Positions 9,414 through 19,662 are shown, numbered from the stretch's first letter. The stretch is 64,000 nucleotides of DNA from M3007 sp037445225 (GCA_037445225.1 JBBIKW010000007.1:1-64000); one strand, 5' to 3'. Translations and numbers: made by a program. The notes: a model not told the origin generated them from the sequence alone.

Positions 9414-9421
9414 CAAAGGTA
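9414..9421 (-). promoter_or_regulatory. Candidate -7 element for xylB
   Basis: Minus-strand TACCTTTG is an exact TAnnTTTG match directly upstream of xylB. It implies a leader of only about 10 bases to the GTG start. A CAAA (TTTG on the minus strand) lies 11 bases further, closer than the consensus -33 box. Confidence 0.4.
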
Positions 9422-9574
9422 TCGCGCCCGCCCAAAACGCCAGGTCGCTCCGGTGTCTTAGAGGGAGGAGGATCTATCAAGCTACACTGGTTCGGCTTCT
9501 CCAAAGCCGTGGTCGAATGGGGATCCCGCCGAGCTACAGTCGCTCTAAAACCACAAATTGCTGCCCCTATCCGG

Positions 9575-9611
9575 CAAAGAAAGGAGGGAACGCGCTGCTG
9601 CGGTTCCCTCC
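9575..9611 (-). terminator. Rho-independent terminator of the 2,531-residue protein gene
   Basis: Perfect 9-bp arms (9583-9591 and 9603-9611) enclose a loop that can pair a further three bases. On the minus strand the hairpin is followed by TTTCTTT (9581-9575). It sits 72 bases after the stop of the large T9SS cargo gene and before xylB, consistent with separating the two transcripts. Confidence 0.7.
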
Positions 9612-9682
9612 CGATCTCCCGAAAAGCTGGGATGAATCATAGTCACAGAGGAAGATTCTTTTCAACGGCACTTCCCATGGGA

Positions 9683-12600
9683 TTAGCGCACCAAGGTGAC
9701 GTCGCCTTTGTACAGCAGGCGCCGCCCATCGACGAGTTCGATTTCCGCGTAATAGACGAAGACGGCTGGGTTCAGCAAGTTGCCTCGGAATCGGCCGTCC
9801 CAGCCGTATTTGGGATCGTTGGGCTGGAAGTTTTGCGCCTGGAAGACCATGGTGCCCCAACGGTCGAAGATTTGGAAAGAATGCACCTGACGCACCTGGT
9901 TCGACTTGGCGAAGATGAGCACTACATCGTTTTCCCCTTCGTGCCAGGGCGAGAAGGCGTTAGGAATGTAGATGTGCGGTTCGTCGTCGACGAGGATGCG
10001 CACGCGATCGGTCGCCTCGCAACCGTCCTTGCTGATAATCTTCACCATATATTCCACAGGCGTCATTGCCAAGACGACGGGCTTGAGCAGGCTGAAGATG
10101 TCTTTGCCCGAGAAAGTGAGCCCTTCCATCGGCGACCACACGACGGTGTCTACCAAGGCCAATGGATACCCTGCCGGCAACTTTGCCTGTAGTCGGGCGG
10201 TGTCGCCTAGGGATAAGCGCACTTCGGGCACGACCGAAATGCCCGGGTCAGGTGCTTGAGGAACGACGAGCTGCTTGTGGAACTCGCAGCCGTTAGCGTC
10301 TTGGATCACCAAGTTGTAAGTCCCCGGCGTGAGGTTTTTAAACTCGCTTTGAGGGATAAACGTCTTGCCATTGTCGATCGAGTAGAGGTACGGTCCGTAA
10401 CCGCCGACCACCGTTTGGAAGACAACGGCGCCGTCGTTGTCCTTACACGAGGGGCGCTTCAGCTCAAAGAGAAAATCCGTAGGCACGTTGTTTTCCTGGT
10501 AGACCAGCGTCTCATCGCTCTTGGTGCAGCCCGTCTGCGTGTTGGTGACCGTCAGCAGGTAACGGCCGGCTCGGTTGACGCGCGGGTTGAGGGTGTTGGC
10601 TCCCGAGAGGATGTTTCCGCCTCCTGAAGTGGTCCATTGGTAGACGAACTGCGGCCCCATAGAGGCGAATGCTTGTAGCGTCACCTCTTCCACCGAACAC
10701 GTCAGGGTGAAGGGCGGCCCGGCCACAGCATTTGGCGGAATGGTATTGGCCGTCACTTGGACAGAGGCCGACTGGGTGCAGCCGTTAGCTGTATTGAGAA
10801 TAGTGAGTGTGTACGTGCCCGGGGCATTGGCCTGGGCCACCGGCACATCGGTAGGCCCTACGATATTGCCGTCAATGGTGCTCCACGAATACGCATAGGT
10901 GGGGCCCCAAGAGGAGGCGCTCCCATCTAGGGGTACTTGCTTGACCGCGCAGGTCAACACCGGCGCCTGGGCCAACACTACGACGGGCGCCTGTGTGTTC
11001 TGGCCCACCACCACTTGGGCGGTGTTGCTGCAACCGTTAGCAGTATTCAGCACCAGCAAAGCATATGTGCCGGGCGCAGCTACCGTGGGCGTGAGGCTAT
11101 TCTTACCCGCCAGGATGAGCCCATTGGGTGTGGACCACTCATAGAAATACGGACCACCTACTTGGCTCGAGGCTGTGCCGTTGAGCTGCACCGTCGTGAC
11201 GGCACAAGTGAGCATTTGTGGGGCACCAGCGTCGGCTACGGGGATGACGACGTCCTCCTTAACCTCGATGCTCTCTTGCACCGTACAGCCGTTGTCTAAG
11301 TTGGTGACCAATAACGTGTAGATGCCCGGCTGACTCACCCAAGGGCGGAGCGGATCGCTCAGGTCGGCGAATTGCCCGTTGGCAGTGCTCCAGTTGTAGA
11401 GCACATTGCCCGTAGAAGTACCCGTGGCGTCTAGTTGAACTCTCTTAACCGCACAGGTCAGCGTGTCGGGAAGGGCCATCCGAATAGCCGGCGCGTTTTG
11501 GTCTTCCAACACTTCCACGGCATCGGAGGCACTGCAGCCGTTGAGTAGGTTGGTGACGGTAAGCACATAGGTACCTACGGCACCGATCGATGGCGTCAGG
11601 GTATTTGCCCCTTGCAAGATTTGACCATTGGTCGTAGTCCATTCGTACACAAAGTTGCCGTTGTTTTTCACCGCACCCTGCAAGGTGATGGCGGCTACGG
11701 AGCAAGTAAGCACCTGTGCACTTCCCGCATCGACGTCGGGCTTTTCGATGTTCTGGGTAACGATGACACTCGAATACGAGACGCAGTTGTTTTGGCTGTT
11801 TCGTACCGCTATTTGGTATGTACCGGGTCGGTCTACCACCGGAGTAAGGGTGTTAGCGCCGCTAACAATATTGCCGCCTTGGGTAGATGTCCATTGATAG
11901 GAAAACAGTGGTCCCACGCTAGACGCTGTGCCGTCCAATGTAACGGCGGTGACAGCACACGTCAGTTGTTGAGGTGCCCCCGCATGCGCGTCGGGGAATT
12001 CTACGGATTGTGTAATTTGTACGGCATCAGTAGCCGTGCACCCATTTTGGATGTTGGTAACCACCAGGTGATACAGGCCGGCTCCGTTGACCGTGGGTTG
12101 AAGAATGTTGGTTGGCGACATAAAGTTTCCACCCGAGGTGTACCATTGGTAGGTAAATTGCGGACCTGTGCTTGCCGTCGGATTGAGCACATAGGAGGTC
12201 TCGGTGCAGGTCAGTTCAAAGCCTGGACCGGCATCGGCAAGGGGCGGCGTCTGGTCTACTGTCAGTTGAACGACATCCGTTGCCGTACAGCCGTTTTGGG
12301 TGTTCGTCACCAGGAGTGTATACGTACCACCCTGATTAACAACAGGTTGGAGTGTATTTGCTCCAGAAACGATACCTGGCCCGCTCCATTGGTAGGTAAA
12401 GTTCGGCCCGGTAGAGGTGCTGCTGCCACCGAGGAGGCGTTCTGGTGCGTAGCAGTTGAGCACGTTGTCCACACCCGCATCGGCTATCGGCGGTTGGACG
12501 TCGCGCTGTACGGTGACGGAGCTCGTAGTGGTACAGCCGTTTTGCGTATTCGCAATGACCAGGGTGTAGTTGCCTGGCTCGTTGACGGTGGGCGTCGGCC

Positions 12601-15600
12601 CATTGCCGCCTGCGACAATGCCCGGGCCACTCCACTGATAGCTAAAGTTGGCGCCAGTGCTGGAGCCGTTAGCGTTGAGCGTTACTTGGTTGGCCAGGCA
12701 ATTGAGCACGGAAGGTGGTGCGATCTGGACAACGGGCTTCGCCGCATCTTCGAAGACTTGGACGGACGCGGCACTCGTGCAGCCGTTCTGCGTATTAGTG
12801 ACCAACAGCTGATAGACGCCGGCCGCATTCACTTGGGGAGCAAGGGTGGTGCTCCCACTGACGATATTGCCGCCCTGGGTGGCCGTCCATTGATAAGAAA
12901 AGTTAGCGCCTTGGCTCGAGGCTGAGCCGTTGAGCGTCAGCGTAGGATTCGTGCAGTTGAGCGTCTGGTTGGCGCCAGCATTGGCCACGGGTGGTGTTTG
13001 GTCGGCGTTTACCGTCACGGAGGCCGAAGCGGTACAGCTGTTATTCGTGTTGGTGACGATCAGGGTATAGGTGCCTCCGGCGCCGATGGTAGGCTGAAGG
13101 GTATTAGCCCCAGATAGGATCTGCCCGCCTTGCGTGCCCCACTGATACGTATAGTTGCTGCCCGTGCTCGTTCCGGTAGCGTTGAGCACCTGCTGCGGTT
13201 GATAGCAGTTGATCAGGTTTGGCGGCGCTATTGTCACCGTAGGGGGTGTTAAGTTGGCAGTAACACTTGCAGAGGCCGAATTCGTACAACCGTTGGTGTT
13301 GTTGGTAACCACCAAGGTGTAGTTTCCTGCGGCGCTTACTGTGGGCGTGAGCGTGTTGGCTCCAGCGGCAATATTTCCGTCGGCAGTGGTCCACTGATAG
13401 CTAAAGCCGGCGCCCACACTCGAACCGGCACCGCTCAGCTGGACGATGGGATGGGCGCAGTCGATGTTTCCAGATGCTTGCGCTAAGGCTGCCGGTTGTG
13501 TCTTGTTCTGGGTGATGACCGTAGAAGCCGACGCCGTACAGCCCGTCTGCGTGTTGGTCACTACCAGCGTGTAGGTGCCCGGTTGATCTAAGATGATGCT
13601 CGGCGTGTTGGCACCGCTCACAATATTGCCGCCCGCCGTGGCCGTCCACTGATAGGTAATGTTGGGCAACACGACGGTGAGCGGGTCACCCAGTTGGATC
13701 TGTGGATTGGCGCAGGTGAGCGTCCCCGGCTCACCGGCGTTGACAAGCGGAGGTGTGGTGTTCTGCGTCACCAAAACCGACGCCGATGCTGTACAATTGT
13801 TGAACAGGTTGGTGACGATGATCGAATACGACCCTGGCGCATTTACGACCGGTGTATAGGTGTCGGCACCGCTCACAATATTGCCGCCCGCCGTGGCCGT
13901 CCAGAAAAAGCTGTATTGGGGCCCTTGTGAAGACTGCGTGGCATCTAAGGTCACTGTAGGGTTATTACATGTAATCTGTTCGTTTACAATAATAATTGCC
14001 GCAGGATCGGTAAAATCTAAGCCGACGTAGATCGTCGCTGAGCCGGTACAGCCGTTTTGGTTATTGGTGACGATCAGCGTGTAATCGCCTTCCTCGGTGA
14101 CGATAGCGCTTTGACTGGCCTGTCCGGAAAAGATATCGCCGTTGAGCGTTGTCCACTGATAGGAGTAGTTACCGCCTGCGGGCGAGGCACTGCCGTTGAG
14201 GGTGACCTGCGAGTTGGTGCACGTCAGGATGCCCGGTGGCGCTGCGGAGATGCTCACCGTGGGAGGCGTATTGTTCAGCCCTACAACGACGTTGCTGGTG
14301 CTGGTGCAGCCGTTTTGCGTGTTAGTCACCAACAGTGTGTAAGTGGCCGGTGAGGAGACCAGGGGTGTGGTGGTGTTGGCTCCACTGACGATGTTGCCGC
14401 CTGGCCCTGCAGTCCATTGGTAAGTAAAGTTGGGCCCAGAGGAGGAGGCCGTTCCGTCGAGTGTCACGTTAGTGATGGCGCACGTAATCGTTTGCGGTGG
14501 CCCGGCCGAAGCCGTAGGCGGCGTTCTGTCGGCCATCACTTGCACACTTGCCGTAGAGGTGCAGCCGTTGGCAGTGTTCTGCACTCGGAGCGTGTAGGTG
14601 CCCGGCTGATTCACTACGGGGGTAGGCGAGTTGGCACCGCTGACGATGTTGCCCCCTGCGCTGGCTGTCCACTGATAGGTAAAGTTAGCCCCAGTAGAAG
14701 AGCCATTCGCATCAAGCGTCTGCGTGGTCACTGCGCAAGTCAACACGCCCGGCGGAGCAATGACAGCCGTGGGCGGCGAAAGGTCGCCAGGCACAGTGGC
14801 GGAGGCGGTATTGGTACAGCCCGACTGGTCAGTTACGGTAACGGTATAGGTGCCGGCCGAAAGGCCAGAGGGATCCTGCACCTGTGCGCCGTTGCTCCAC
14901 AGATAGGTGTAGTTAGGGAAGCCGCCGCTTATCGATAGGTCGATACTGCCGCTATTGGGGTTATAACAGTTGGTGCCGTTTACTCCGGCGACGGCAGGTG
15001 TTAGAGGATTAGGTGCGATGATGGTAAACGTCCGGGTGCGCGTGCATCCGGCGGCATCCGTCACCGTGACGGTATAGGTACCGGCAGTTAAATTGGTGGG
15101 GTTGGCGGTATTAGGCGGAATGGGTGTAGGGCCGCTCCAAGTATAGCTGTAGGGCGATTGCCCTCCGGTAACAAGGGTCTGGATGGAGCCGTTTGCTGAA
15201 GTAGCACACTGCACGTTGGTAGCGGTGCCGCTCAACGCTAAGTCCGATAACTTGATCTGTAGGGCCCCCTGTCCCGTACCGATACAGCCCATAGAGTCTT
15301 CCACCATGTGGATTTGATACAGTCCAGGCTGATTGACGGTTAAGAAGAAGGGATTTTCGGTAATGTCGTAGATCGTCGGCTGAACCACGTTGTTGATTTT
15401 GTACTCTAAGTTGAAGGGGCCGCTTCCGATAAAATTTATCCGAATTTGGGCGCTTTGTCCGGGCCCACAGATCACTGGAGCAGGGGGCAGCAGCTGAGCA
15501 ATGGGCAAAGGCCGCACGTGGATGCGCGCGGTGACGACCTTTGTTTTGGCACAAGCATCGGTGACGGTCACCCGCACATTGGTCGAGGTTCCGACGAAAA

Positions 15601-17278
15601 GCGTCGTAGTGGGCTCCGTCGAGCCGTTTTGCCACTGGTAGGTGTAGGGAGGTACGCCGTCGATGGCTGTTACGCCTACGGTCGCAGCGCCCGATCCGCA
15701 AATGGTCACCGTATCGGGCACAGCTTCTAGCACGGGCAAGTCTAAGATGATAAGAGTGGGCTCCGACTTTTCGCAGGAGCAAGAGTTGTTAATCGTCAGG
15801 ATGATGGTCTCTTCGCCCTCAAGGATAGCGTCGTTGAGGATGTTAACCGTGTAGACGACCTCCGTTTGGCCTGCCGGTATAATAGCCACGGGGGGCAAGC
15901 CGGTGTAATCCACCCCATTGGTAGCGGTGCCACCGATGGTATACGTGACAGATAGAGGAGCGGTGAGGTTCACCCCGCGCCGTTTGAAGCGGATGCGCAC
16001 GGTGCCGCAGGCTTCGTAGACGCGGTCGACGTCGGTGCTACCGTTTACCTCCCACTCTGCCGTGACGTTGCCGCCCGCCGAAAACGAGCCGGCTTGCAAG
16101 AACACAGCAGAGTCCCACACGCCATCACCCACATCGGCGATTTTCAACTTCATCCGATACGTCTCACACGGGATAACGTTAGCCGTTGCCGTAAAGCGGC
16201 GCGTAAAACCGTCGTATTGCACCTCGTTAACGGCTGGACCGGTGGCCGGTTGTTGGCCGCAGAGATCATTGCTCGTCGCTGGCTGGTTGTTTACATAGTA
16301 ACCTGAATATGACTGGTGATTGACATTATTAATGGCAATAGGGATATTAGTCATAGGGATAAGGGCTATGTTTTGTTGTCCACCGGGAATACCCGGCCCC
16401 GAGATAAAGAAACCAAACACGTCGTTGTACTGAGTACCTACGTACTCGCAGTATTCCTCGGAAGCGAAGACAAACTGAAAGACCAGCTGCGACTGAGTAG
16501 GCCTAAAGTCAAACTCAAAGCCGGCGCGGTCGTATAGGGCTCCTGCTGTCAAACCCGCTAAATCCGGATCGGGCGTAGAGATGCCGTAGCCAGCACTGGC
16601 ATTGTCTTGGTTGTTCGGCCCTGGCGCTACGTTGATGTCGCCGGTAGCGATGATGACACCGGTATTGATGCCGATATTCGTCTGGCCGTTGGTGAACGTG
16701 CCTATCTGCGAAGCTTGCCCTAAAGGAGTAATTCCCGTGACATCAAAGCAGTCACCCCCAATGAGCACATCTTTGATCAGCTCCTCGGCCGAAAAGCCGC
16801 CCTGTACTTGAAGCACGGCTGCCGTAGACTCCAAAAAATCGCGCAGGCTCTTCTTAACACAGGTTTGGCATTGGACGCTAATGTAATGCTGCGGTGGGTT
16901 GTCTTCCGGCCAAGCGCAATCGTAGTCCAACCAAAACTCCATCTCCTTGCGGTTGGCTTTGAAGACCAACTGGCGCACCGACTCGTCGTAGCGCAGCACC
17001 TCCATTGCCGGATCCGCCGCGCGCAGCTGGGGCCAGCAATGCCCTAAGATCGGATCGCTCGGGACGATGAGGGCGTAAGTTTCTCCCACCAACAGTTGCT
17101 CGATGCGCAGCCGCTGCTGCGCTTGTACGGGGGCAATGAGGTGTCTTTGCAAATGTCCATCAACAACGATTGGAGAACCGTCTATGGGCTGGGCAACACC
17201 TTTGCCCAAGGATAAGAAACCAGCTGCCACAAGGGCGCAGCAGAACGCAGCGGGGAAACGGTAAGCGTGTAGGCTCAT
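9683..17278 (-). CDS. Giant T9SS type B cargo: choice-of-anchor L, Calx-beta, 17 Ig/PKD-like repeats
   Basis: A 2,531-residue secreted protein. Order: signal peptide (1 to about 29), a Cys-containing N-terminal region, a choice-of-anchor L domain (about 160-400, with IGGDCFDV and FASEEYCEYV), a Calx-beta-like segment (410-510), Ig/PKD-like region (520-680), two SprB-type repeats (690-835), 17 consecutive repeats of about 84 residues (834-2264), one more SprB-like repeat, and a C-terminal domain (about 2440-2531) with IPNAFSP and FDRWG, the signature of the gliding-motility-associated, T9SS type B sorting domain. T9SS exports such proteins across the outer membrane. Each of the 17 repeats has a Cys near its start and a second in NGCT or a close variant, so each could form a disulfide. 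The N-terminal domains are paralogous to the protein at 50320-53814. Role in adhesion, matrix or gliding is inference. Confidence 0.95.
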   Translation of the reverse strand: MSLHAYRFPAAFCCALVAAGFLSLGKGVAQPIDGSPIVVDGHLQRHLIAPVQAQQRLRIEQLLVGETYALIVPSDPILGHCWPQLRAADPAMEVLRYDESVRQLVFKANRKEMEFWLDYDCAWPEDNPPQHYISVQCQTCVKKSLRDFLESTAAVLQVQGGFSAEELIKDVLIGGDCFDVTGITPLGQASQIGTFTNGQTNIGINTGVIIATGDINVAPGPNNQDNASAGYGISTPDPDLAGLTAGALYDRAGFEFDFRPTQSQLVFQFVFASEEYCEYVGTQYNDVFGFFISGPGIPGGQQNIALIPMTNIPIAINNVNHQSYSGYYVNNQPATSNDLCGQQPATGPAVNEVQYDGFTRRFTATANVIPCETYRMKLKIADVGDGVWDSAVFLQAGSFSAGGNVTAEWEVNGSTDVDRVYEACGTVRIRFKRRGVNLTAPLSVTYTIGGTATNGVDYTGLPPVAIIPAGQTEVVYTVNILNDAILEGEETIILTINNSCSCEKSEPTLIILDLPVLEAVPDTVTICGSGAATVGVTAIDGVPPYTYQWQNGSTEPTTTLFVGTSTNVRVTVTDACAKTKVVTARIHVRPLPIAQLLPPAPVICGPGQSAQIRINFIGSGPFNLEYKINNVVQPTIYDITENPFFLTVNQPGLYQIHMVEDSMGCIGTGQGALQIKLSDLALSGTATNVQCATSANGSIQTLVTGGQSPYSYTWSGPTPIPPNTANPTNLTAGTYTVTVTDAAGCTRTRTFTIIAPNPLTPAVAGVNGTNCYNPNSGSIDLSISGGFPNYTYLWSNGAQVQDPSGLSAGTYTVTVTDQSGCTNTASATVPGDLSPPTAVIAPPGVLTCAVTTQTLDANGSSTGANFTYQWTASAGGNIVSGANSPTPVVNQPGTYTLRVQNTANGCTSTASVQVMADRTPPTASAGPPQTITCAITNVTLDGTASSSGPNFTYQWTAGPGGNIVSGANTTTPLVSSPATYTLLVTNTQNGCTSTSNVVVGLNNTPPTVSISAAPPGILTCTNSQVTLNGSASPAGGNYSYQWTTLNGDIFSGQASQSAIVTEEGDYTLIVTNNQNGCTGSATIYVGLDFTDPAAIIIVNEQITCNNPTVTLDATQSSQGPQYSFFWTATAGGNIVSGADTYTPVVNAPGSYSIIVTNLFNNCTASASVLVTQNTTPPLVNAGEPGTLTCANPQIQLGDPLTVVLPNITYQWTATAGGNIVSGANTPSIILDQPGTYTLVVTNTQTGCTASASTVITQNKTQPAALAQASGNIDCAHPIVQLSGAGSSVGAGFSYQWTTADGNIAAGANTLTPTVSAAGNYTLVVTNNTNGCTNSASASVTANLTPPTVTIAPPNLINCYQPQQVLNATGTSTGSNYTYQWGTQGGQILSGANTLQPTIGAGGTYTLIVTNTNNSCTASASVTVNADQTPPVANAGANQTLNCTNPTLTLNGSASSQGANFSYQWTATQGGNIVSGSTTLAPQVNAAGVYQLLVTNTQNGCTSAASVQVFEDAAKPVVQIAPPSVLNCLANQVTLNANGSSTGANFSYQWSGPGIVAGGNGPTPTVNEPGNYTLVIANTQNGCTTTSSVTVQRDVQPPIADAGVDNVLNCYAPERLLGGSSTSTGPNFTYQWSGPGIVSGANTLQPVVNQGGTYTLLVTNTQNGCTATDVVQLTVDQTPPLADAGPGFELTCTETSYVLNPTASTGPQFTYQWYTSGGNFMSPTNILQPTVNGAGLYHLVVTNIQNGCTATDAVQITQSVEFPDAHAGAPQQLTCAVTAVTLDGTASSVGPLFSYQWTSTQGGNIVSGANTLTPVVDRPGTYQIAVRNSQNNCVSYSSVIVTQNIEKPDVDAGSAQVLTCSVAAITLQGAVKNNGNFVYEWTTTNGQILQGANTLTPSIGAVGTYVLTVTNLLNGCSASDAVEVLEDQNAPAIRMALPDTLTCAVKRVQLDATGTSTGNVLYNWSTANGQFADLSDPLRPWVSQPGIYTLLVTNLDNGCTVQESIEVKEDVVIPVADAGAPQMLTCAVTTVQLNGTASSQVGGPYFYEWSTPNGLILAGKNSLTPTVAAPGTYALLVLNTANGCSNTAQVVVGQNTQAPVVVLAQAPVLTCAVKQVPLDGSASSWGPTYAYSWSTIDGNIVGPTDVPVAQANAPGTYTLTILNTANGCTQSASVQVTANTIPPNAVAGPPFTLTCSVEEVTLQAFASMGPQFVYQWTTSGGGNILSGANTLNPRVNRAGRYLLTVTNTQTGCTKSDETLVYQENNVPTDFLFELKRPSCKDNDGAVVFQTVVGGYGPYLYSIDNGKTFIPQSEFKNLTPGTYNLVIQDANGCEFHKQLVVPQAPDPGISVVPEVRLSLGDTARLQAKLPAGYPLALVDTVVWSPMEGLTFSGKDIFSLLKPVVLAMTPVEYMVKIISKDGCEATDRVRILVDDEPHIYIPNAFSPWHEGENDVVLIFAKSNQVRQVHSFQIFDRWGTMVFQAQNFQPNDPKYGWDGRFRGNLLNPAVFVYYAEIELVDGRRLLYKGDVTLVR
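10485..14775 (-). repeat. Coding tandem array: 17 units of about 252 bp
   Basis: Within the giant cargo gene, 17 head-to-tail units encode about 84 residues each. A unit starts near PP-x-A-x-AG, has a Cys in LTC or LNC, the core FTYQWT, the turn GGNIVSGANT, the strand GTYTLLVTN and the end TQNGCT. Units are diverged (no two adjacent units are identical by eye) but strongly conserved at these positions, indicating old tandem duplication followed by divergence. Because the frame is periodic, long antisense open frames appear opposite the array and are not genes. Confidence 0.92.
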
Positions 17279-17701
17279 AAGGATGCGTTTTGTGTGTAAG
17301 CCTGATATTATTATTATTACGAAAATATTATGGAGATACTCATTTGAGGAAAATCGCTGTCTCGGTAAGATCTAGCTACGCCACTAAAGAGCACCACATG
17401 CGCCGCTTTAGCCAGACCAGATGCGTTGCTTCCACAGAACAGAGAGGGGGGCGAAGAATATCCTTATTGGCAGCGCAAGGGTAGATAAAATTAGGCGTAC
17501 TTTCAAAAATTTTAACGCACAAAAGTATGCCGAGGACTTGGCATCGAATTCTGGGTGGGTAGTGGGCAATTTCTGCTCACTTGAGGGGAGGGATATGTAA
17601 AAATACCGCCTATCTTTGCCGCGCCTTTTTGACTGAGAGAGCCTCTTCTGCTGTGGTATTGGGAAGGCGCTATTTTTCAACAAGTTAACGCTCTATGGAC
17701 A
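17279..17701. other. Divergent promoter region of the giant cargo and corA genes
   Basis: 423 bases without a credible gene. Near 17300-17330 is an ATT-rich microsatellite close to the giant gene start; the minus-strand TATTTTCG there differs by one base from the -7 consensus. The corA-side promoter is listed separately. Nothing else stands out. Confidence 0.5.
17611..17618 (+). promoter_or_regulatory. Candidate -7 element for the CorA-type gene
   Basis: TATCTTTG is an exact TAnnTTTG match 84 bases upstream of the GTG start at 17702. No good -33 TTTG is visible; CTTG at 17580-17583 is too far away for the consensus. Confidence 0.4.
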
Positions 17702-18652
17702 GTGATCCGCTATTACGCACGCGAGAAACGACGGCTTGTGGAGCTGCCCGAGCTAGAGCCTGGCTGCTGGGTGGATTTGACGCCCCCGTTCGCGCCCGAC
17801 GAGCTGGAGGAGGTCGCCCGTTTGCTCGAGTTTGACGTTTCCTTCTTGACCGACTCGCTGGACTTGGACGAGCGCGCCCGTTATGAGCGCGACGGCGATG
17901 TGCGCTTTATCCTTATCAACACGCCCATACTCAACGAGTCGGCCGATCACTCCAACGAAGCCGTCTTTATTACGGTGCCCATCGGCATCATTCTGACCAT
18001 CGAGCACGTCATCACGATCTCGGCCTTCGAAACGCCCGTACTCGAGGTCTTCCGCCAGGGCAAAATCCGGCGCTTTGACCCCGCCGATGAAAAGCGCTTT
18101 GTTCTACAAATCTTAGAGCAAAACGTCTACTACTTCCTCTCCTACCTCAAAAAACTCAACCTGCGGCGAAACATCATCGAAAAGGAGTTGATGCTTTCCA
18201 GCCGAAACGAGGAGATCAAGCAGCTGTTGGCCATAGAAAAGAGCTTGGTTTATTTCGTCAACTCGCTCAACGCCAATGAGCTGCTAAAGATGAAGATGAA
18301 GCGAACGGATTTTCTGCACATCAACGGCGACGAAGACCTGTCTGATCTGTTTGAGGATATCATCATCGACAACTCGCAGGCGCTATCCATGGCCAATGTA
18401 TACGCGAACATCCTCAGCGGTACGATGGATGCCTATTCGAGCATTATCTCCAACAACCTCAACATCGTCATCCACCGCCTCACCGTCATTACGGTCATCC
18501 TGATGGTGCCTACGCTGATATCCTCCTACTTCGGCATGAACATCGACAACGGCATTCCGGACAAGCCCTGGGCCTTCTACTCTACCATTCTCTTCTCGGG
18601 CGTTCTCACTGCCTTGCTTTACTGGGTCATGAAAAAGCGAAAAGTGCTGTGA
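17702..18652 (+). CDS. corA: CorA-family divalent cation transporter
   Basis: A 316-residue inner-membrane channel of the CorA (2-TM-GxN) family that takes up Mg2+ and sometimes Co2+ or Ni2+ as a pentamer. The long acidic cytoplasmic N-terminal domain is followed by two C-terminal membrane segments; the first ends in the diagnostic YFGMN (GMN filter), and the short loop NIDNGIPDKPW leads to the second. The C-terminus is basic (KKRKVL). The start is GTG at 17702; an ATG at 17695 is in another frame. It is monocistronic, with the -7 element at 17611. Confidence 0.94.
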   Translation: MIRYYAREKRRLVELPELEPGCWVDLTPPFAPDELEEVARLLEFDVSFLTDSLDLDERARYERDGDVRFILINTPILNESADHSNEAVFITVPIGIILTIEHVITISAFETPVLEVFRQGKIRRFDPADEKRFVLQILEQNVYYFLSYLKKLNLRRNIIEKELMLSSRNEEIKQLLAIEKSLVYFVNSLNANELLKMKMKRTDFLHINGDEDLSDLFEDIIIDNSQALSMANVYANILSGTMDAYSSIISNNLNIVIHRLTVITVILMVPTLISSYFGMNIDNGIPDKPWAFYSTILFSGVLTALLYWVMKKRKVL

Positions 18653-18863
18653 ACTAAGGGAGGCGGGATTCCTGAATTTCTACAGCATCTTCACCCTCCT
18701 GGTGCTCGCAGTGCCACTCCCCCACGGTTGACACTTGCCGATGCGTCCGGGCGGTGTTATCTACTTGCTGGTGCTAGCGCCGGAGACATTCTAACGACTC
18801 ACCAGCAAGAGCGGTTAAGCACTTTTTTGCGGCTCATCTACGAGCCGCCGCATCACGGAAGCC

Positions 18864-19643
18864 CTACTTCCACACCTTCCACGGCGCTTGACCGGAGTTC
18901 CACATCCGATCTAAGTTCATCTTGTCGCGTAGGGTATCCATGGGGTGCCAAAAGCCGCAGTGTTGATAAGTAAATAGCTCTCCGTCGGCAGCGAGCTTTT
19001 CCAACGGCGTGCGCTCGAAGATGGTGGCATCGCCCTCGGTGATGTAGTCAAAGACTTTGTACTCACACACGAAGAAGCCGGCATTGATCCAGCCGCCCTG
19101 TCCTTTGGGCTTTTCTACGAATTGGCTAACCCGCCCACCCTCTTGGATGTCTAAGGCACCGAAGCGCCCTTCGGGCTGGCTCGACGTCATGGTGATGGCA
19201 TGCCCGTGACTGCGGTGAAACCGCAGCAGGGCGTCGATGTCGATATCTGAAACACCATCGCCGTAGGTGAGCATGAAGGGCTCGCCGGGTTCCACATAGG
19301 GCTTAGCGCGCAGCACTCGCCCGCCCGTCATCGTATCCAACCCCGTATCCAACAACGTCACCCGCCACGGCTCGCTGACGTTGTTGTGCACCTGCATTTG
19401 GTTGGTGCGCAAGTCAAAGGTGACGTCGGAATGGTGCAGAAAATACTGGGCGAAATACTCCTTGATGACGTAGGCCTTATATCCGCACAAAATGATAAAG
19501 TCGGTATGGCCGTAGTGACCGTAAATTTTCATGATATGCCACAGGATGGGCCGGCTTCCAATCTCCACCATGGGCTTAGGGCGCAATCCGGTTTCTTCGC
19601 TGAGGCGCGAGCCGTAACCGCCGGCAAGGATGAGTACTTTCAT
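18864..19643 (-). CDS. rfbF: Glucose-1-phosphate cytidylyltransferase RfbF
   Basis: A 259-residue nucleotidyltransferase that makes CDP-glucose from CTP and glucose-1-phosphate, the first step to CDP-linked dideoxy or branched sugars of O-antigens. It has the N-terminal loop LILAGGYGSRLSEET and the following KPMVEIGSRPILWHI, typical of RfbF rather than GalU or GlgC. The length is normal. It is the last gene of the polysaccharide operon, 19 bases after the glycosyltransferase. The usual partner rfbG (CDP-glucose 4,6-dehydratase) is not next to it or anywhere in the window, so the pathway must be completed elsewhere or be incomplete. Confidence 0.94.
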   Translation of the reverse strand: MKVLILAGGYGSRLSEETGLRPKPMVEIGSRPILWHIMKIYGHYGHTDFIILCGYKAYVIKEYFAQYFLHHSDVTFDLRTNQMQVHNNVSEPWRVTLLDTGLDTMTGGRVLRAKPYVEPGEPFMLTYGDGVSDIDIDALLRFHRSHGHAITMTSSQPEGRFGALDIQEGGRVSQFVEKPKGQGGWINAGFFVCEYKVFDYITEGDATIFERTPLEKLAADGELFTYQHCGFWHPMDTLRDKMNLDRMWNSGQAPWKVWK

Positions 19644-19662
19644 AATGCGCTGTGTGATAGGG

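Noticed and set aside
11612..12925. A 437-codon plus-strand open frame opposite the giant cargo gene
   Set aside because: It lies fully antisense to the 17-repeat array; the periodic coding sequence keeps a second strand open by chance. Its translation is Arg/Cys/Gly-rich without family features.
10485..14775. Regularly spaced repeats suggesting a CRISPR array
   Set aside because: Spacing is 252 bp, repeats are diverged and entirely in one coding frame with a conserved protein pattern. There are no cas genes.
17408..17683. A 91-codon minus-strand frame upstream of corA
   Set aside because: It covers the corA promoter region and has no recognisable features; composition fits chance.
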